6,847 nt of DNA from Candidatus Aphodoplasma excrementigallinarum. Lineage in GTDB: Bacteria; Bacillota; Clostridia; UBA1381; UMGS1253. The notes beneath the pieces were generated by a model, which saw only the letters and a list, made by a program, of their open reading frames with translations, did no database searches and was not told the DNA's origin. Positions within the stretch are counted from its first letter, which is position 1. Each line of letters starts with the position of its first letter. Of this stretch, positions 1 to 6,515 are shown piece by piece. A program made the translations under genes and the position numbers. The DNA is taken from the NCBI GenBank assembly GCA_018713805.1, contig DVOF01000218.1, positions 1-6,847 of the forward strand. The letters run 5' to 3'.

Positions 1-905
1 AATTAGTAGGGGGAACCCCTCTGCTGGAGATGAAACAGTTTGGCGCAGCGGGCGGCGCGCAGGCGCGCATCCTTGCGAAGTTAGAGTATTTTAACCCGGC
101 GGGGAGCGTAAAGGACCGTGTCGCGCTGGCAATGATTATAGACGCGGAACAGCGCGGCGCACTAAAGCCCGGCGCCGTTATCATTGAGCCGACGAGCGGC
201 AACACGGGCATTGGGCTTGCAAGTATTGCGTCCGCACGCGGATACCGCGTCATCCTGACCATGCCGGAGACGATGAGCGTCGAGCGGCGCAATTTGCTCA
301 AGGCTTACGGTGCGGAGCTTGTGCTTACGGAGGGAAAGCTCGGCATGAAGGGCGCGATTGCAAAGGCTGACGAACTGGCGAAGGAGATCGAAGGCGCATT
401 TATCCCCGGGCAGTTTGACAACCCGGCAAACCCAAAGGCGCATATGGAGACGACCGGCCCGGAAATCTGGGGCGACACGGACGGTGAAGTGGATATCTTT
501 GTGGCAGGCGTCGGCACGGGCGGCACGTTGACCGGCGTGGGGACGTATTTGAAAGAAAGAAACCCCGCTGTCAAAGTCATCGGCGTAGAACCGGCGCTCT
601 CGCCCGTCCTGACAAAGGGGACGGCTGGGCCGCACGGCTTGCAGGGCATCGGCGCGGGATTTGTGCCGAAGGTGCTTGACACGGACGTATACGACGCAGT
701 TATCCCCGTGCAGGAGGAGGAGGCTTACCGCGCGGCGCGCCTGATTGCGAAAAAGGAAGGGGTTTTGGTCGGCATTTCGTCCGGCGCGGCGGCGCATGCG
801 GCGCTCGAGCTGGCAAAACAGCCGGAAAACGCAGGAAAGACGATCGTCGTCCTGCTCCCGGACACGGGCGACCGCTACCTTTCCACGCCCTTGTTTGAAG
901 AATAA
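1..905 (+). CDS. cysK: Cysteine synthase A (O-acetylserine sulfhydrylase), 5' end cut by window edge
   Basis: This PLP-dependent cytosolic enzyme makes L-cysteine from O-acetylserine and sulfide, the last step of cysteine biosynthesis. The reading frame is open from base 3, beginning LVGGTPLLEM, which matches the N-terminal GNTPL region of the family. Only about 5-10 residues and the start codon are therefore missing; the ATG at 30 is internal. About 300 residues are visible against a usual ~305-310. Seen in order: the PLP lysine in NPAGSVKDR (Lys codon 111-113), the substrate loop TSGNTG (192-209), the phosphate-binding GTGGT (513-527), HGLQGIGAGF (around 630-660), SSGAA (near 777-791), and the C-terminal PDTGDRYLST. 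The QGIGAGF stretch favours CysK over CysM or cystathionine beta-synthase. It has no C-terminal CBS domain. It ends with TAA, 26 bases before the next gene, so the two are probably co-transcribed. Its promoter lies outside the window. Confidence 0.95.
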   Translation, partial: LVGGTPLLEMKQFGAAGGAQARILAKLEYFNPAGSVKDRVALAMIIDAEQRGALKPGAVIIEPTSGNTGIGLASIASARGYRVILTMPETMSVERRNLLKAYGAELVLTEGKLGMKGAIAKADELAKEIEGAFIPGQFDNPANPKAHMETTGPEIWGDTDGEVDIFVAGVGTGGTLTGVGTYLKERNPAVKVIGVEPALSPVLTKGTAGPHGLQGIGAGFVPKVLDTDVYDAVIPVQEEEAYRAARLIAKKEGVLVGISSGAAAHAALELAKQPENAGKTIVVLLPDTGDRYLSTPLFEE

Positions 906-931
906 AATTACATTTTGTGAGGTATGGGGTC

Positions 932-1597
932 ATGGTAGAGATTGAAACGTGGATAAAAACCTTGCAGGAGCGGCTGCTCGCTGCGTTTGGCGAAAGGCTG
1001 GCCTACATTGGCTTGCAGGGCAGCTACCGCCGCGGCGAGGCGGACGAGGCGAGCGACATCGACGTGATGGTGGTGCTCGATACGGTGACGGCGGGGGACT
1101 TGCGGCAGTATCGGGTCATCATCGCGCAGATGGAGCAAGCGGATAAGGCGTGCGGCTTCATCGGCGGGCGGGAAGAGCTGCTGCATTGGCCGAAGCACGA
1201 GCTCTTCTTGCTTGTGCACGAAACGCAGGACTGCTACGGCTGTCTGCGGGATATGGTGCCGGCGTACGGGCGCGCGGACATAGAATCATACGTCCGGATT
1301 AACACGGCGAACCTCTATCATGCGCTTTGCCACGGTTATTTGTATTCCGAGGATGAAACGGCGCACCTTGCCGGGTGCTACAAGGCCGTATTTTATATTC
1401 TGCAAAACCTGCACTATTTGCAAACGGGTGCCTTTGCCGCGACGAAGCGCGGCCTGCTTGCAGTGCTGTGCGGCGAGGATAAGGCCGTCCTGGACACGGC
1501 CCTGCGCCTGCGCGCCGGGGAGCGCGTAGATAAGGAGGCGGCGTTTTCCCGCCTGCTTTTCTGGTGCCAGAGTACGCTTACCGGCCTGCCGCAGTGA
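932..1597 (+). CDS. Nucleotidyltransferase-domain protein of unknown substrate (Pol beta fold, helical C-terminus)
   Basis: This is a 221-residue soluble protein. Residues 30-50 carry the nucleotidyltransferase signature: G30-S31 followed by SDIDVMVVLD with D42 and D44 as metal-binding acids. This is the pattern of aminoglycoside nucleotidyltransferases and the minimal NTase family. The third catalytic acid is not obvious; candidates lie in HELFLLVHETQD (residues 89-100). From about residue 115 to the end it is predicted helical (NLYHALCHGYLY, YKAVFYILQNLHYLQTG), like the helical domain found after NTase domains in KNTase- or HEPN-type proteins. The family is common and largely uncharacterised in Firmicutes; resistance, RNA modification and toxin-type roles are all possible and none is shown. 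I chose the ATG at 932 because GAGGT (919-923) sits 8 bases upstream; the in-frame GTG at 917 has no such site. It follows cysK closely and ends at a terminator, so it is probably the last gene of the cysK transcript. Confidence 0.85.
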   Translation: MVEIETWIKTLQERLLAAFGERLAYIGLQGSYRRGEADEASDIDVMVVLDTVTAGDLRQYRVIIAQMEQADKACGFIGGREELLHWPKHELFLLVHETQDCYGCLRDMVPAYGRADIESYVRINTANLYHALCHGYLYSEDETAHLAGCYKAVFYILQNLHYLQTGAFAATKRGLLAVLCGEDKAVLDTALRLRAGERVDKEAAFSRLLFWCQSTLTGLPQ

Positions 1598-1615
1598 CAG
1601 GAATGTGGTTTTTTT

Positions 1616-1643
1616 ACCCGTCAATCCAAATTGGCGGGTTTTT
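1616..1643 (+). terminator. Rho-independent terminator after the cysK-nucleotidyltransferase unit
   Basis: Arms ACCCGTCAAT (1616-1625) and ATTGGCGGGT (1630-1639) pair over 10 bp with one G-U wobble around a 4-base loop. A run of T follows (1639-1643, then CTTT). It begins 18 bases past the nucleotidyltransferase stop and just upstream of the mnmA promoter, so it separates two transcription units. There is no T run on the other strand, so it works in the + direction only. Confidence 0.85.
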
Positions 1644-1644
1644 C

Positions 1645-1673
1645 TTTACAAACGGACAGAAAAACAGTATAAT
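1645..1673 (+). promoter_or_regulatory. Sigma-A type promoter of mnmA
   Basis: A -35 box TTTACA (1645-1650, one mismatch to consensus) and a perfect -10 box TATAAT (1668-1673) are separated by exactly 17 bases. The predicted start of transcription is near 1680, giving a leader of about 40 bases before the mnmA ATG. The -35 box begins 2 bases after the T run of the preceding terminator, so this short gap is fully used. No operator-like repeat overlaps it, which suggests steady expression. Confidence 0.85.
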
Positions 1674-1719
1674 GGATAGCATATCAAATACATGGATTTG
1701 TAAGAATTGGGGAAAAACT

Positions 1720-2793
1720 ATGGGTAAAAAGGTCATGGTTGCCATGAGCGGCGGCGTGGACAGCTCCGTCGCGGCGGCGCTTTTGAAAGAGGAGGGCTTT
1801 GACGTATGCGGTGCGACGCTAAAGCTTTTTGCGGGCGAGGACGACGCGGAAAGCGCGACGCGCACGTGCTGCTCGCTCTCCGATGTGGAGGATGCGCGGC
1901 GCGTGGCGCACCGGATGGGGTTTGAACACTTTGTGTTCAACTTCAAAGACGACTTTCGGCGGTGCGTGATGGATAAGTTTGTGGAGGCGTACCTGCATGG
2001 CGAAACACCGAACCCGTGCATCGACTGTAACCGCTATATCAAATTTTCCAAGCTGCTCGGGCGGGCGCGCCTGCTCGAGAACGAATACATTGCGACCGGG
2101 CACTACGCCCGGATCGAATACGACGCAGAGCGCGGGCGGTGGCTGCTAAAGAAGGCGGCGGACAAGAGCAAGGACCAGACGTATGTGCTCTATGCCATGA
2201 CGCAGGACGAGCTGGCGCACACGCTGCTGCCGCTCGGCGGCTTGACAAAAGCTGAGGTGCGGGCGATGGCGGAGGCGCGCGGCCTCGTCAATGCACGCAA
2301 GCCGGACAGCCAGGATATCTGCTTTGTCCCGGACGGCGACTATGCCGCGTTTATCGAGCGTACGACGGGCAAGCGCGCACAGGCGGGCGACTTTATCGAT
2401 ACGCAGGGGCATGTGCTGGGCCGGCACGCGGGCGTCATCCGTTACACGATTGGCCAGCGCAAGGGGCTGGGCGTGACGTTCGGTGAACCGCGCTACGTTG
2501 TGGCAAAGGACGCAGCGGCCAACACGGTTACGCTTGGGCGGCATGAGGAACTGTTTTCCGATATGCTTATCGCAAAGGATGTAAACTGGATTATGATTGA
2601 ATCGTTGACCGCGCCGATGCAGGTGCGTGCAAAGGCGCGCTACAAGCAGCCCGAGGTGGAAGCGACCATTTCGCCGCTTGACGGCGGGCGGGTGCTGTGC
2701 CGCTTTGCCGAGCCGCAGCGCGCGGTGGCGCGCGGGCAGGCTGTCGTGTTCTACAGTGGCGACTGTGTGGTTGGCGGCGGCACGATAGAATAG
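1720..2793 (+). CDS. mnmA: tRNA-specific 2-thiouridylase MnmA
   Basis: MnmA uses ATP and a cysteine-derived persulfide to convert U34 of Lys, Glu and Gln tRNAs to 2-thiouridine, which stabilises decoding of A/G-ending codons. The protein is 357 residues, normal for the family. Visible parts: the PP-loop ATP-binding motif SGGVDSS (residues 10-16), the nucleophile C100 in NPCIDC, TGHYAR (126-131) and KDQTYVLY (151-158) for tRNA and ATP contacts, and the second catalytic cysteine C201 in DICFVPDGDY. C100 and C201 correspond to Cys102 and Cys199 of E. coli. A C-terminal beta-barrel region ends in SGDCVVGGGTIE. The ATG at 1720 gives the family N-terminus MGKKVMVAMSGG and has GGGG (1709-1712) 7 bases upstream; upstream in-frame codons run through the terminator and promoter. 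The gene has its own promoter. No U-tract terminator follows, so read-through into metNIQ is possible. Confidence 0.97.
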   Translation: MGKKVMVAMSGGVDSSVAAALLKEEGFDVCGATLKLFAGEDDAESATRTCCSLSDVEDARRVAHRMGFEHFVFNFKDDFRRCVMDKFVEAYLHGETPNPCIDCNRYIKFSKLLGRARLLENEYIATGHYARIEYDAERGRWLLKKAADKSKDQTYVLYAMTQDELAHTLLPLGGLTKAEVRAMAEARGLVNARKPDSQDICFVPDGDYAAFIERTTGKRAQAGDFIDTQGHVLGRHAGVIRYTIGQRKGLGVTFGEPRYVVAKDAAANTVTLGRHEELFSDMLIAKDVNWIMIESLTAPMQVRAKARYKQPEVEATISPLDGGRVLCRFAEPQRAVARGQAVVFYSGDCVVGGGTIE

Positions 2794-2799
2794 CTGGCT

Positions 2800-2825
2800 A
2801 CATAGTAAACACCACATAGTAAACA
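2800..2825 (+). repeat. 12-bp direct repeat in the leader of metN
   Basis: ACATAGTAAACA occurs exactly twice, at 2800-2811 and 2814-2825, separated by CC, giving a 14-base period. It lies just after the mnmA stop and about 55 bases before the metN start. It could be a tandem operator for a regulator of the methionine transporter or simply a small tandem duplication; the sequence does not decide. It does not match an S-box or T-box leader, and the gap is too short for either. Confidence 0.6.
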
Positions 2826-2837
2826 TTGTAAAACTCG

Positions 2838-2855
2838 CCGGGCTATGCGGCCCGG
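2838..2855 (+). other. GC-rich hairpin in the metN leader, not a classic terminator
   Basis: CCGGGC (2838-2843) and GCCCGG (2850-2855) form a perfect 6-bp stem around a 6-base loop. The following bases, AAGCAAATAAA, contain no T run, so this is not a standard rho-independent terminator. It ends 9 bases before the metN ribosome-binding site. It could stabilise the 5' end of the metNIQ message or pause polymerase; both are inferences. Confidence 0.5.
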
Positions 2856-2864
2856 AAGCAAATA

Positions 2865-2872
2865 AAGGGGGG
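2865..2872 (+). promoter_or_regulatory. Ribosome-binding site that decides the metN start
   Basis: AAGGGGGG at 2865-2872 touches the ATG at 2873, leaving no spacer. It lies 6 bases before the ATG at 2879, a normal distance. This favours 2879 as the real start of metN. Confidence 0.6.
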
Positions 2873-2878
2873 ATGGCG

Positions 2879-3895
2879 ATGGAACGCGAAAACCCGATTA
2901 TCCGGTTTCGCGGGCTTGGGAAAACCTTTCATACGAAAAACGGTGAAGTCACAGCGCTGCGCGGGATCGAGTTCGATATCCATGCTGGCGAGATTTTCGG
3001 TATCATTGGCATGAGCGGTGCGGGCAAGAGCACGCTTGTGCGGTGTATTAACTTCCTGGAGCGGCCGACGGAGGGGACGGTCATCTTTGACGGGAAGGAC
3101 ATGGGCTCTTTGCGGCCCAAAGAGCTGCGCCAGACACGGCGCAGCATGGGGATGATTTTCCAGCAGTTTAATCTGCTAATGCAGAAGACCGCATTTGACA
3201 ACGTCTGCTTCCCCATGCAGATTGCGGGCGTGCCGAAGGCGGAGGCGCACGCGCGCGCGGCGGAGCTGCTCCGCGTCGTAGGGCTGGAGGAGCGCGCGCA
3301 ATCCTATCCGGCGCAGCTTTCCGGCGGGCAGAAGCAGCGCGTGGCGATTGCGCGCGCTCTTGCGACGAACCCGAAGGTGCTTTTGTGCGACGAGGCGACG
3401 AGCGCGCTCGACCCGACGACGACCACGTCCATCCTCGCACTGCTAAAAGACATCAACCAGCGCATGGGGATCACGATCGTCGTAATCACACATGAGATGA
3501 GCGTGGTGGAGGAGATATGCAGCCGCGTCGCCATCATCGACGACAGCCGGATTGCGGAGATTGGAAAAATCGAGGACATTTTTGCCAGCCCAAAGTCGGA
3601 AGCGGCGCGCCGGCTCGTGTTCCACGACACGAAAAGTGTGGAGCATTTCACGGGGAAACGCTGTATCCGGATTGTGTTCGACGGGCGCTCGTCGTTTGAG
3701 CCGGTCGTGTCGAATATGGTCATGGAGTGTAAGGTCCCGGTCAACATTATGTTTGCCGACTTGAAAGATATAGACGGCAAGGCGGCGGGGCAGCTTGTCT
3801 TGCAGCTCCCGGACGAGGAAACGGGCGCGGCAAAGGTGAAAAACTATCTGGCTGGGCACGGCCTGAATGTCGAGGAGGTGGGCGGCTATGTTTGA
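2879..3895 (+). CDS. metN: Methionine ABC transporter ATP-binding protein MetN, with NIL domain
   Basis: This is the cytoplasmic ATPase of the MetNIQ importer, which powers uptake of L- and D-methionine. The protein is 338 residues. Nucleotide-binding motifs are all intact: Walker A GMSGAGKST (44-52), the Q-loop in MIFQQFNLL (92-100), the ABC signature LSGGQ (147-151), Walker B VLLCDE (167-172, catalytic E172) and the switch H205 in ITHEM. Residues ~261-338 form the C-terminal NIL domain (ACT-like), which in E. coli MetN binds intracellular methionine and inhibits transport. This domain separates MetN from generic amino-acid ATPases. The start at 2879 is preferred over the ATG at 2873 on ribosome-binding-site spacing. 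The end overlaps metI by 8 bases, a sign of translational coupling. Control probably acts in the 85-base leader or by read-through from mnmA. Confidence 0.96.
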   Translation: MERENPIIRFRGLGKTFHTKNGEVTALRGIEFDIHAGEIFGIIGMSGAGKSTLVRCINFLERPTEGTVIFDGKDMGSLRPKELRQTRRSMGMIFQQFNLLMQKTAFDNVCFPMQIAGVPKAEAHARAAELLRVVGLEERAQSYPAQLSGGQKQRVAIARALATNPKVLLCDEATSALDPTTTTSILALLKDINQRMGITIVVITHEMSVVEEICSRVAIIDDSRIAEIGKIEDIFASPKSEAARRLVFHDTKSVEHFTGKRCIRIVFDGRSSFEPVVSNMVMECKVPVNIMFADLKDIDGKAAGQLVLQLPDEETGAAKVKNYLAGHGLNVEEVGGYV

Positions 3896-4568
3896 TTGGT
3901 TGACAGGGCTTTTCACGCCGGAGGTCATGGGCATGATCGGGCAGGGGATTGTCGAAACGCTGTACATGACGCTCGCCTCTACGGCGCTGTCGTATGTGTT
4001 CGGCCTGCCGCTCGGGATTTTGCTCGTCGTAACGGATAAGGACGGCATTTTCCCCATGCGGATAGTAAACGGCGTGCTCGGCGTCATTGTTAATATTTTG
4101 CGCTCTGTGCCGTTTTTGATCTTACTTGTGGCGGTAATCCCGCTCACGCGCGCCATTGTCGGCACGTCGATTGGCTCGACGGCGACGATCGTCCCGCTCG
4201 TGATTGCGGCGGCGCCGTTTATCGTGCGGCTGGTGGAGTCGTCCATCAAGGAGGTCGACAAGGGCGTAATTGAGGCGGCGCAGTCCATGGGCGCTTCGAC
4301 GTTTCAAATCATCTGGAAGGTATTGCTGCCGGAGGCGCGCCCGTCGCTCATTGTCGGGAGCGCGATTGCCATTACGACGATTTTGAGCTATTCGGCCATG
4401 GCGGGCTTTGTCGGTGGCGGCGGGCTCGGCGACCTTGCGATCAAATACGGGTATTACCGCTACCAAAACGACGTCATGCTGATTACGGTTTTGGTTTTGG
4501 TCGTATTGGTACAGATTTTCCAGGAGGTCGGCATGCGCATGGCGAAAATCGGCGACAAGCGGATTTAA
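3888..4568 (+). CDS. metI: Methionine ABC transporter permease MetI
   Basis: This is the inner-membrane subunit of MetNIQ; two copies form the methionine channel. The protein is 226 residues, close to the usual 217-225. Hydrophobic stretches suit about five membrane spans, roughly residues 19-49, 57-84, 90-115, 153-176 and 196-212. The EAA loop that docks on MetN is clear: EAAQSMGASTFQIIWKVLLP (residues 129-148), with the conserved G135 and terminal LP. The SAMAGFVGGGGLGDLAIKYGYYRY region (about 169-192) is typical of MetI. The ATG at 3888 overlaps the end of metN (TGA at 3893-3895) and has AGGAGG (3873-3878) 9 bases upstream, inside metN. Seventeen further codons upstream are open in frame but belong to metN. 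metQ begins 29 bases downstream, within the same operon. Confidence 0.96.
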   Translation: MFDWLTGLFTPEVMGMIGQGIVETLYMTLASTALSYVFGLPLGILLVVTDKDGIFPMRIVNGVLGVIVNILRSVPFLILLVAVIPLTRAIVGTSIGSTATIVPLVIAAAPFIVRLVESSIKEVDKGVIEAAQSMGASTFQIIWKVLLPEARPSLIVGSAIAITTILSYSAMAGFVGGGGLGDLAIKYGYYRYQNDVMLITVLVLVVLVQIFQEVGMRMAKIGDKRI

Positions 4569-4597
4569 AATGAAAAATAGAGAGGATGGGGGATTGT

Positions 4598-5407
4598 ATG
4601 AAAAAGGTAGTTGCAGTTTTGGTAAGCGCGGTTATGCTGTGCGGCGTGCTCGGCGCATGCGGTACGGGCGGCGACGACAAGACGATTACGGTCGGCGCGT
4701 CGACAACGCCGCACGCGGAAATCCTGAAGGTGGCGGCTCCGCTGATGCAGGAGGCGGGCTATACGCTCACGATTCAGGAGTTTGACGACTATGTGCTCCC
4801 GAACATGGCGCTTCAGAATGGGGAGATCGACGCAAACTACTTCCAGCACAAGCCGCACATGGACGACTTTAACAGCGAGCAAAACGGCGATCTGGTGAGC
4901 GTTGCGGCGATTCACTACGAGCCGCTCGGCCTTTATGCCGGCAAGACGAAGGCAATCGCCGACTTGCCGGACGGCGCGCAGATTGCCGTGCCGAACGATA
5001 CGTCGAACGAGGCGCGCGCGCTGATGCTTTTAGAGGCGCAAGGGCTTATCAAGCTCAAAGACGACGCGGACTACAGCGCGACGGTGAAGGACATTGCCGA
5101 GAATCCGAAGAATCTGAAAATCGTGGAGATTGAGGCGGCGCAGCTCGGGCGCTCCTTGCAGGACGTGGATATGGCGGTCATCAACGGCAACTACGCCATC
5201 AAGGCGGGGCTGAAAGTGGAGACGGACGCGCTTGCGCGCGAGGAAAAGGATTCCAGCGCGGCAACGGACTACGCCAACATTGTCGCAGTCAAAAGCGGCA
5301 ACGAAAACAATGCGGCGGTGCAGGAACTCATCAAGGCGCTGGAAAGCGACGAGGTGAGAGCCTATATGGAGGAAACGTACGAGGGCGCGGTCGTGCCTGT
5401 GTTTTGA
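4598..5407 (+). CDS. metQ: Methionine-binding lipoprotein MetQ (NlpA family)
   Basis: MetQ captures methionine outside the membrane and delivers it to MetNI. The protein is 269 residues. Residues 1-20 form a lipoprotein signal peptide (KK, then a hydrophobic core) ending in the lipobox L18-G19-A20-C21, so C21 should carry the lipid anchor after signal peptidase II cleavage. The mature part matches the NlpA/lipoprotein 9 family throughout: VGASTTPHAEIL (32-43), the EIDANYFQHKPHMDDF block (79-94), IAVPNDTSNEARAL and INGNYA, the last three being ligand-site regions in the family. The ATG at 4598 has GGGGGA (4588-4593) 4 bases upstream and gives a standard signal peptide; an in-frame ATG at 4586 sits directly on a purine tract and would add an acidic residue before the KK. 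It is the last gene of metNIQ, closed by a strong terminator 15 bases after the stop. Confidence 0.96.
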   Translation: MKKVVAVLVSAVMLCGVLGACGTGGDDKTITVGASTTPHAEILKVAAPLMQEAGYTLTIQEFDDYVLPNMALQNGEIDANYFQHKPHMDDFNSEQNGDLVSVAAIHYEPLGLYAGKTKAIADLPDGAQIAVPNDTSNEARALMLLEAQGLIKLKDDADYSATVKDIAENPKNLKIVEIEAAQLGRSLQDVDMAVINGNYAIKAGLKVETDALAREEKDSSAATDYANIVAVKSGNENNAAVQELIKALESDEVRAYMEETYEGAVVPVF

Positions 5408-5422
5408 CAAAAGCGAAGCATG

Positions 5423-5454
5423 CCGGCGCGGAAGTAAATCCGCGCCGGTTTTTT
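5423..5454 (+). terminator. Strong rho-independent terminator after metQ, abutting hydE
   Basis: CCGGCGCGGA (5423-5432) and TCCGCGCCGG (5439-5448) form a perfect 10-bp stem with a 6-base loop, followed at once by six T (5449-5454). It ends the metNIQ transcript. The T run is directly followed by the hydE ribosome-binding site at 5455, so no room is left for a promoter between terminator and hydE. Confidence 0.92.
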
Positions 5455-5467
5455 GAGAGGTGAGGGG
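5455..5467 (+). promoter_or_regulatory. Ribosome-binding site of hydE
   Basis: The purine tract GAGAGGTGAGGGG contains AGGTGA (5458-5463), 5 bases before the ATG at 5469. An in-frame GTG at 5460 lies inside this tract and so is unlikely to be the start. The site begins at the base after the terminator T run. Confidence 0.7.
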
Positions 5468-5468
5468 T

Positions 5469-6503
5469 ATGAAAGAACTGATTAATAAACTGATTTGCGA
5501 GCGGACGCTGACGGAGGAGGAATTTGCCGCGCTGATCGACGCGCGCGGGCAGGTGCGCGCTTATGCCATCGAGCAGGCGCGCCAAACGGCGCAGAGCAGC
5601 TTTGGCAACAAAATTTATATCCGCGGCCTGATTGAGATGACAAATTACTGCAAAAACGACTGCTATTACTGCGGTATCCGCCGGAGCAACCGTAACTGCG
5701 CCCGCTACCGGCTGACACAGGAGGATATCCTCGCCTGTTGCGACGCGGGCTACCCGCTCGGCTTCCGCACGTTTGTACTCCAGGGCGGCGAGGACGGCGC
5801 CTATTCTGACGCCGACCTGTGCGCCATTGTATCGGCAATCAAGGCGCGCTACCCCGACTGCGCGGTCACGCTTTCGCTCGGGGAACGGTCGCGCGAGTCG
5901 TACCAGCGTCTCTACGACGCGGGCGCAGACCGCTATTTGCTGCGCCACGAAACGGCGGACGAGGCCCACTATGCACGTCTGCACCCCGCGTCGCTCTCTC
6001 TTGCAAACCGCAAACGCTGCCTCTATAACCTCAAGGAGATTGGGTATCAGGTCGGGTCAGGCTTCATGGTCGGCTCGCCATACCAGACGAGCCAAAACCT
6101 TGCGGCGGACTTGTGCTTTATCCGCGCGCTGTCGCCCCAGATGGTCGGCATCGGCCCGTTTATCCCGCACCACGATACGCCTTTTGCGGCAATGCCGGGC
6201 GGCTCGCTCGAGCTGACGGTCTTTCTGCTCGCGCTGTTGCGCCTCATGCTCCCGCACGCGCTGATTCCTGCTACGACTGCGCTCGCCACCATCAGCCCGG
6301 ACGGCAGGAAGCAGGGCATCCTTGCCGGCGCAAACGTCATTATGCCGAACCTCTCGCCCGCCGACACGCGCAAAGACTACTCGCTCTACGACAATAAGGC
6401 GTGCATGGGCGAGGAGGCGGCCGAGGGGCTCGCCGCGCTGAAGGCGCAGATGCGTGAGATCGGGTATGAGATTGTCTGCGCGAGAGGCGATTATGAGGGG
6501 TAG
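5469..6503 (+). CDS. hydE: [FeFe] hydrogenase H-cluster radical SAM maturase HydE
   Basis: HydE is one of three maturases (HydE, HydF, HydG) that build the di-iron part of the [FeFe] hydrogenase H-cluster. It is a cytosolic radical SAM enzyme that processes the iron-carbonyl-cyanide-cysteine product of HydG on the way to the azadithiolate-bridged cluster. The protein is 344 residues, near the usual ~345-360. The radical SAM [4Fe-4S] cysteines are C61, C65 and C68 in YCKNDCYYCGIRRSN. Family markers follow: VLQGGED, RHETADEAHYARLHP, GFMVGSPYQT, GIGPFIPHHDTPF, IPATTAL and IMPNLSP. This combination separates HydE from biotin synthase and PylB. C312 (in NKACMG) corresponds roughly to the first auxiliary-cluster cysteine of Thermotoga HydE, but the following two cysteines are absent; that second cluster is known to be dispensable. 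No hydF, hydG or hydrogenase gene is in the window. A transcription start is not visible: the terminator of metQ lies immediately upstream. Confidence 0.95.
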   Translation: MKELINKLICERTLTEEEFAALIDARGQVRAYAIEQARQTAQSSFGNKIYIRGLIEMTNYCKNDCYYCGIRRSNRNCARYRLTQEDILACCDAGYPLGFRTFVLQGGEDGAYSDADLCAIVSAIKARYPDCAVTLSLGERSRESYQRLYDAGADRYLLRHETADEAHYARLHPASLSLANRKRCLYNLKEIGYQVGSGFMVGSPYQTSQNLAADLCFIRALSPQMVGIGPFIPHHDTPFAAMPGGSLELTVFLLALLRLMLPHALIPATTALATISPDGRKQGILAGANVIMPNLSPADTRKDYSLYDNKACMGEEAAEGLAALKAQMREIGYEIVCARGDYEG

Positions 6504-6515
6504 GTTTTACGTTTT

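Noticed and set aside
162..797. 211-codon open frame on the minus strand opposite cysK
   Set aside because: Shadow frame of a highly conserved enzyme, with no domain and no ribosome-binding site identified.
1564..1719. N-terminal extension of mnmA by 52 codons
   Set aside because: The extension would translate the terminator and promoter and has no similarity to the MnmA N-terminus; the ATG at 1720 fits the family and has a purine-rich site.
2146..2826. 226-codon open frame on the minus strand opposite mnmA
   Set aside because: Antisense to a full-length mnmA with all catalytic motifs; the translation is rich in Arg, His and Ala with no domain.
2838..2855. Hairpin before metN as a rho-independent terminator
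   Set aside because: The stem is only 6 bp and no T run follows on the + strand; on the minus strand there is only a short TTTT well past the stem.
2794..2878. SAM riboswitch (S-box) or T-box upstream of metNIQ
   Set aside because: The gap is 85 bases, too short for either, and I see no conserved core such as a T-box sequence or S-box helices.
3867..3887. Earlier start for metI inside metN
   Set aside because: The ATG at 3888 has a well-spaced AGGAGG and gives the normal MetI N-terminus; the upstream codons are metN sequence.
3443..4288. 281-codon open frame on the minus strand across metN and metI
   Set aside because: It lies wholly antisense to two clearly recognised genes, is low-complexity (Ser/Thr/Ile-rich), matches no family I know, and is explained by GC-rich codon usage on the other strand.
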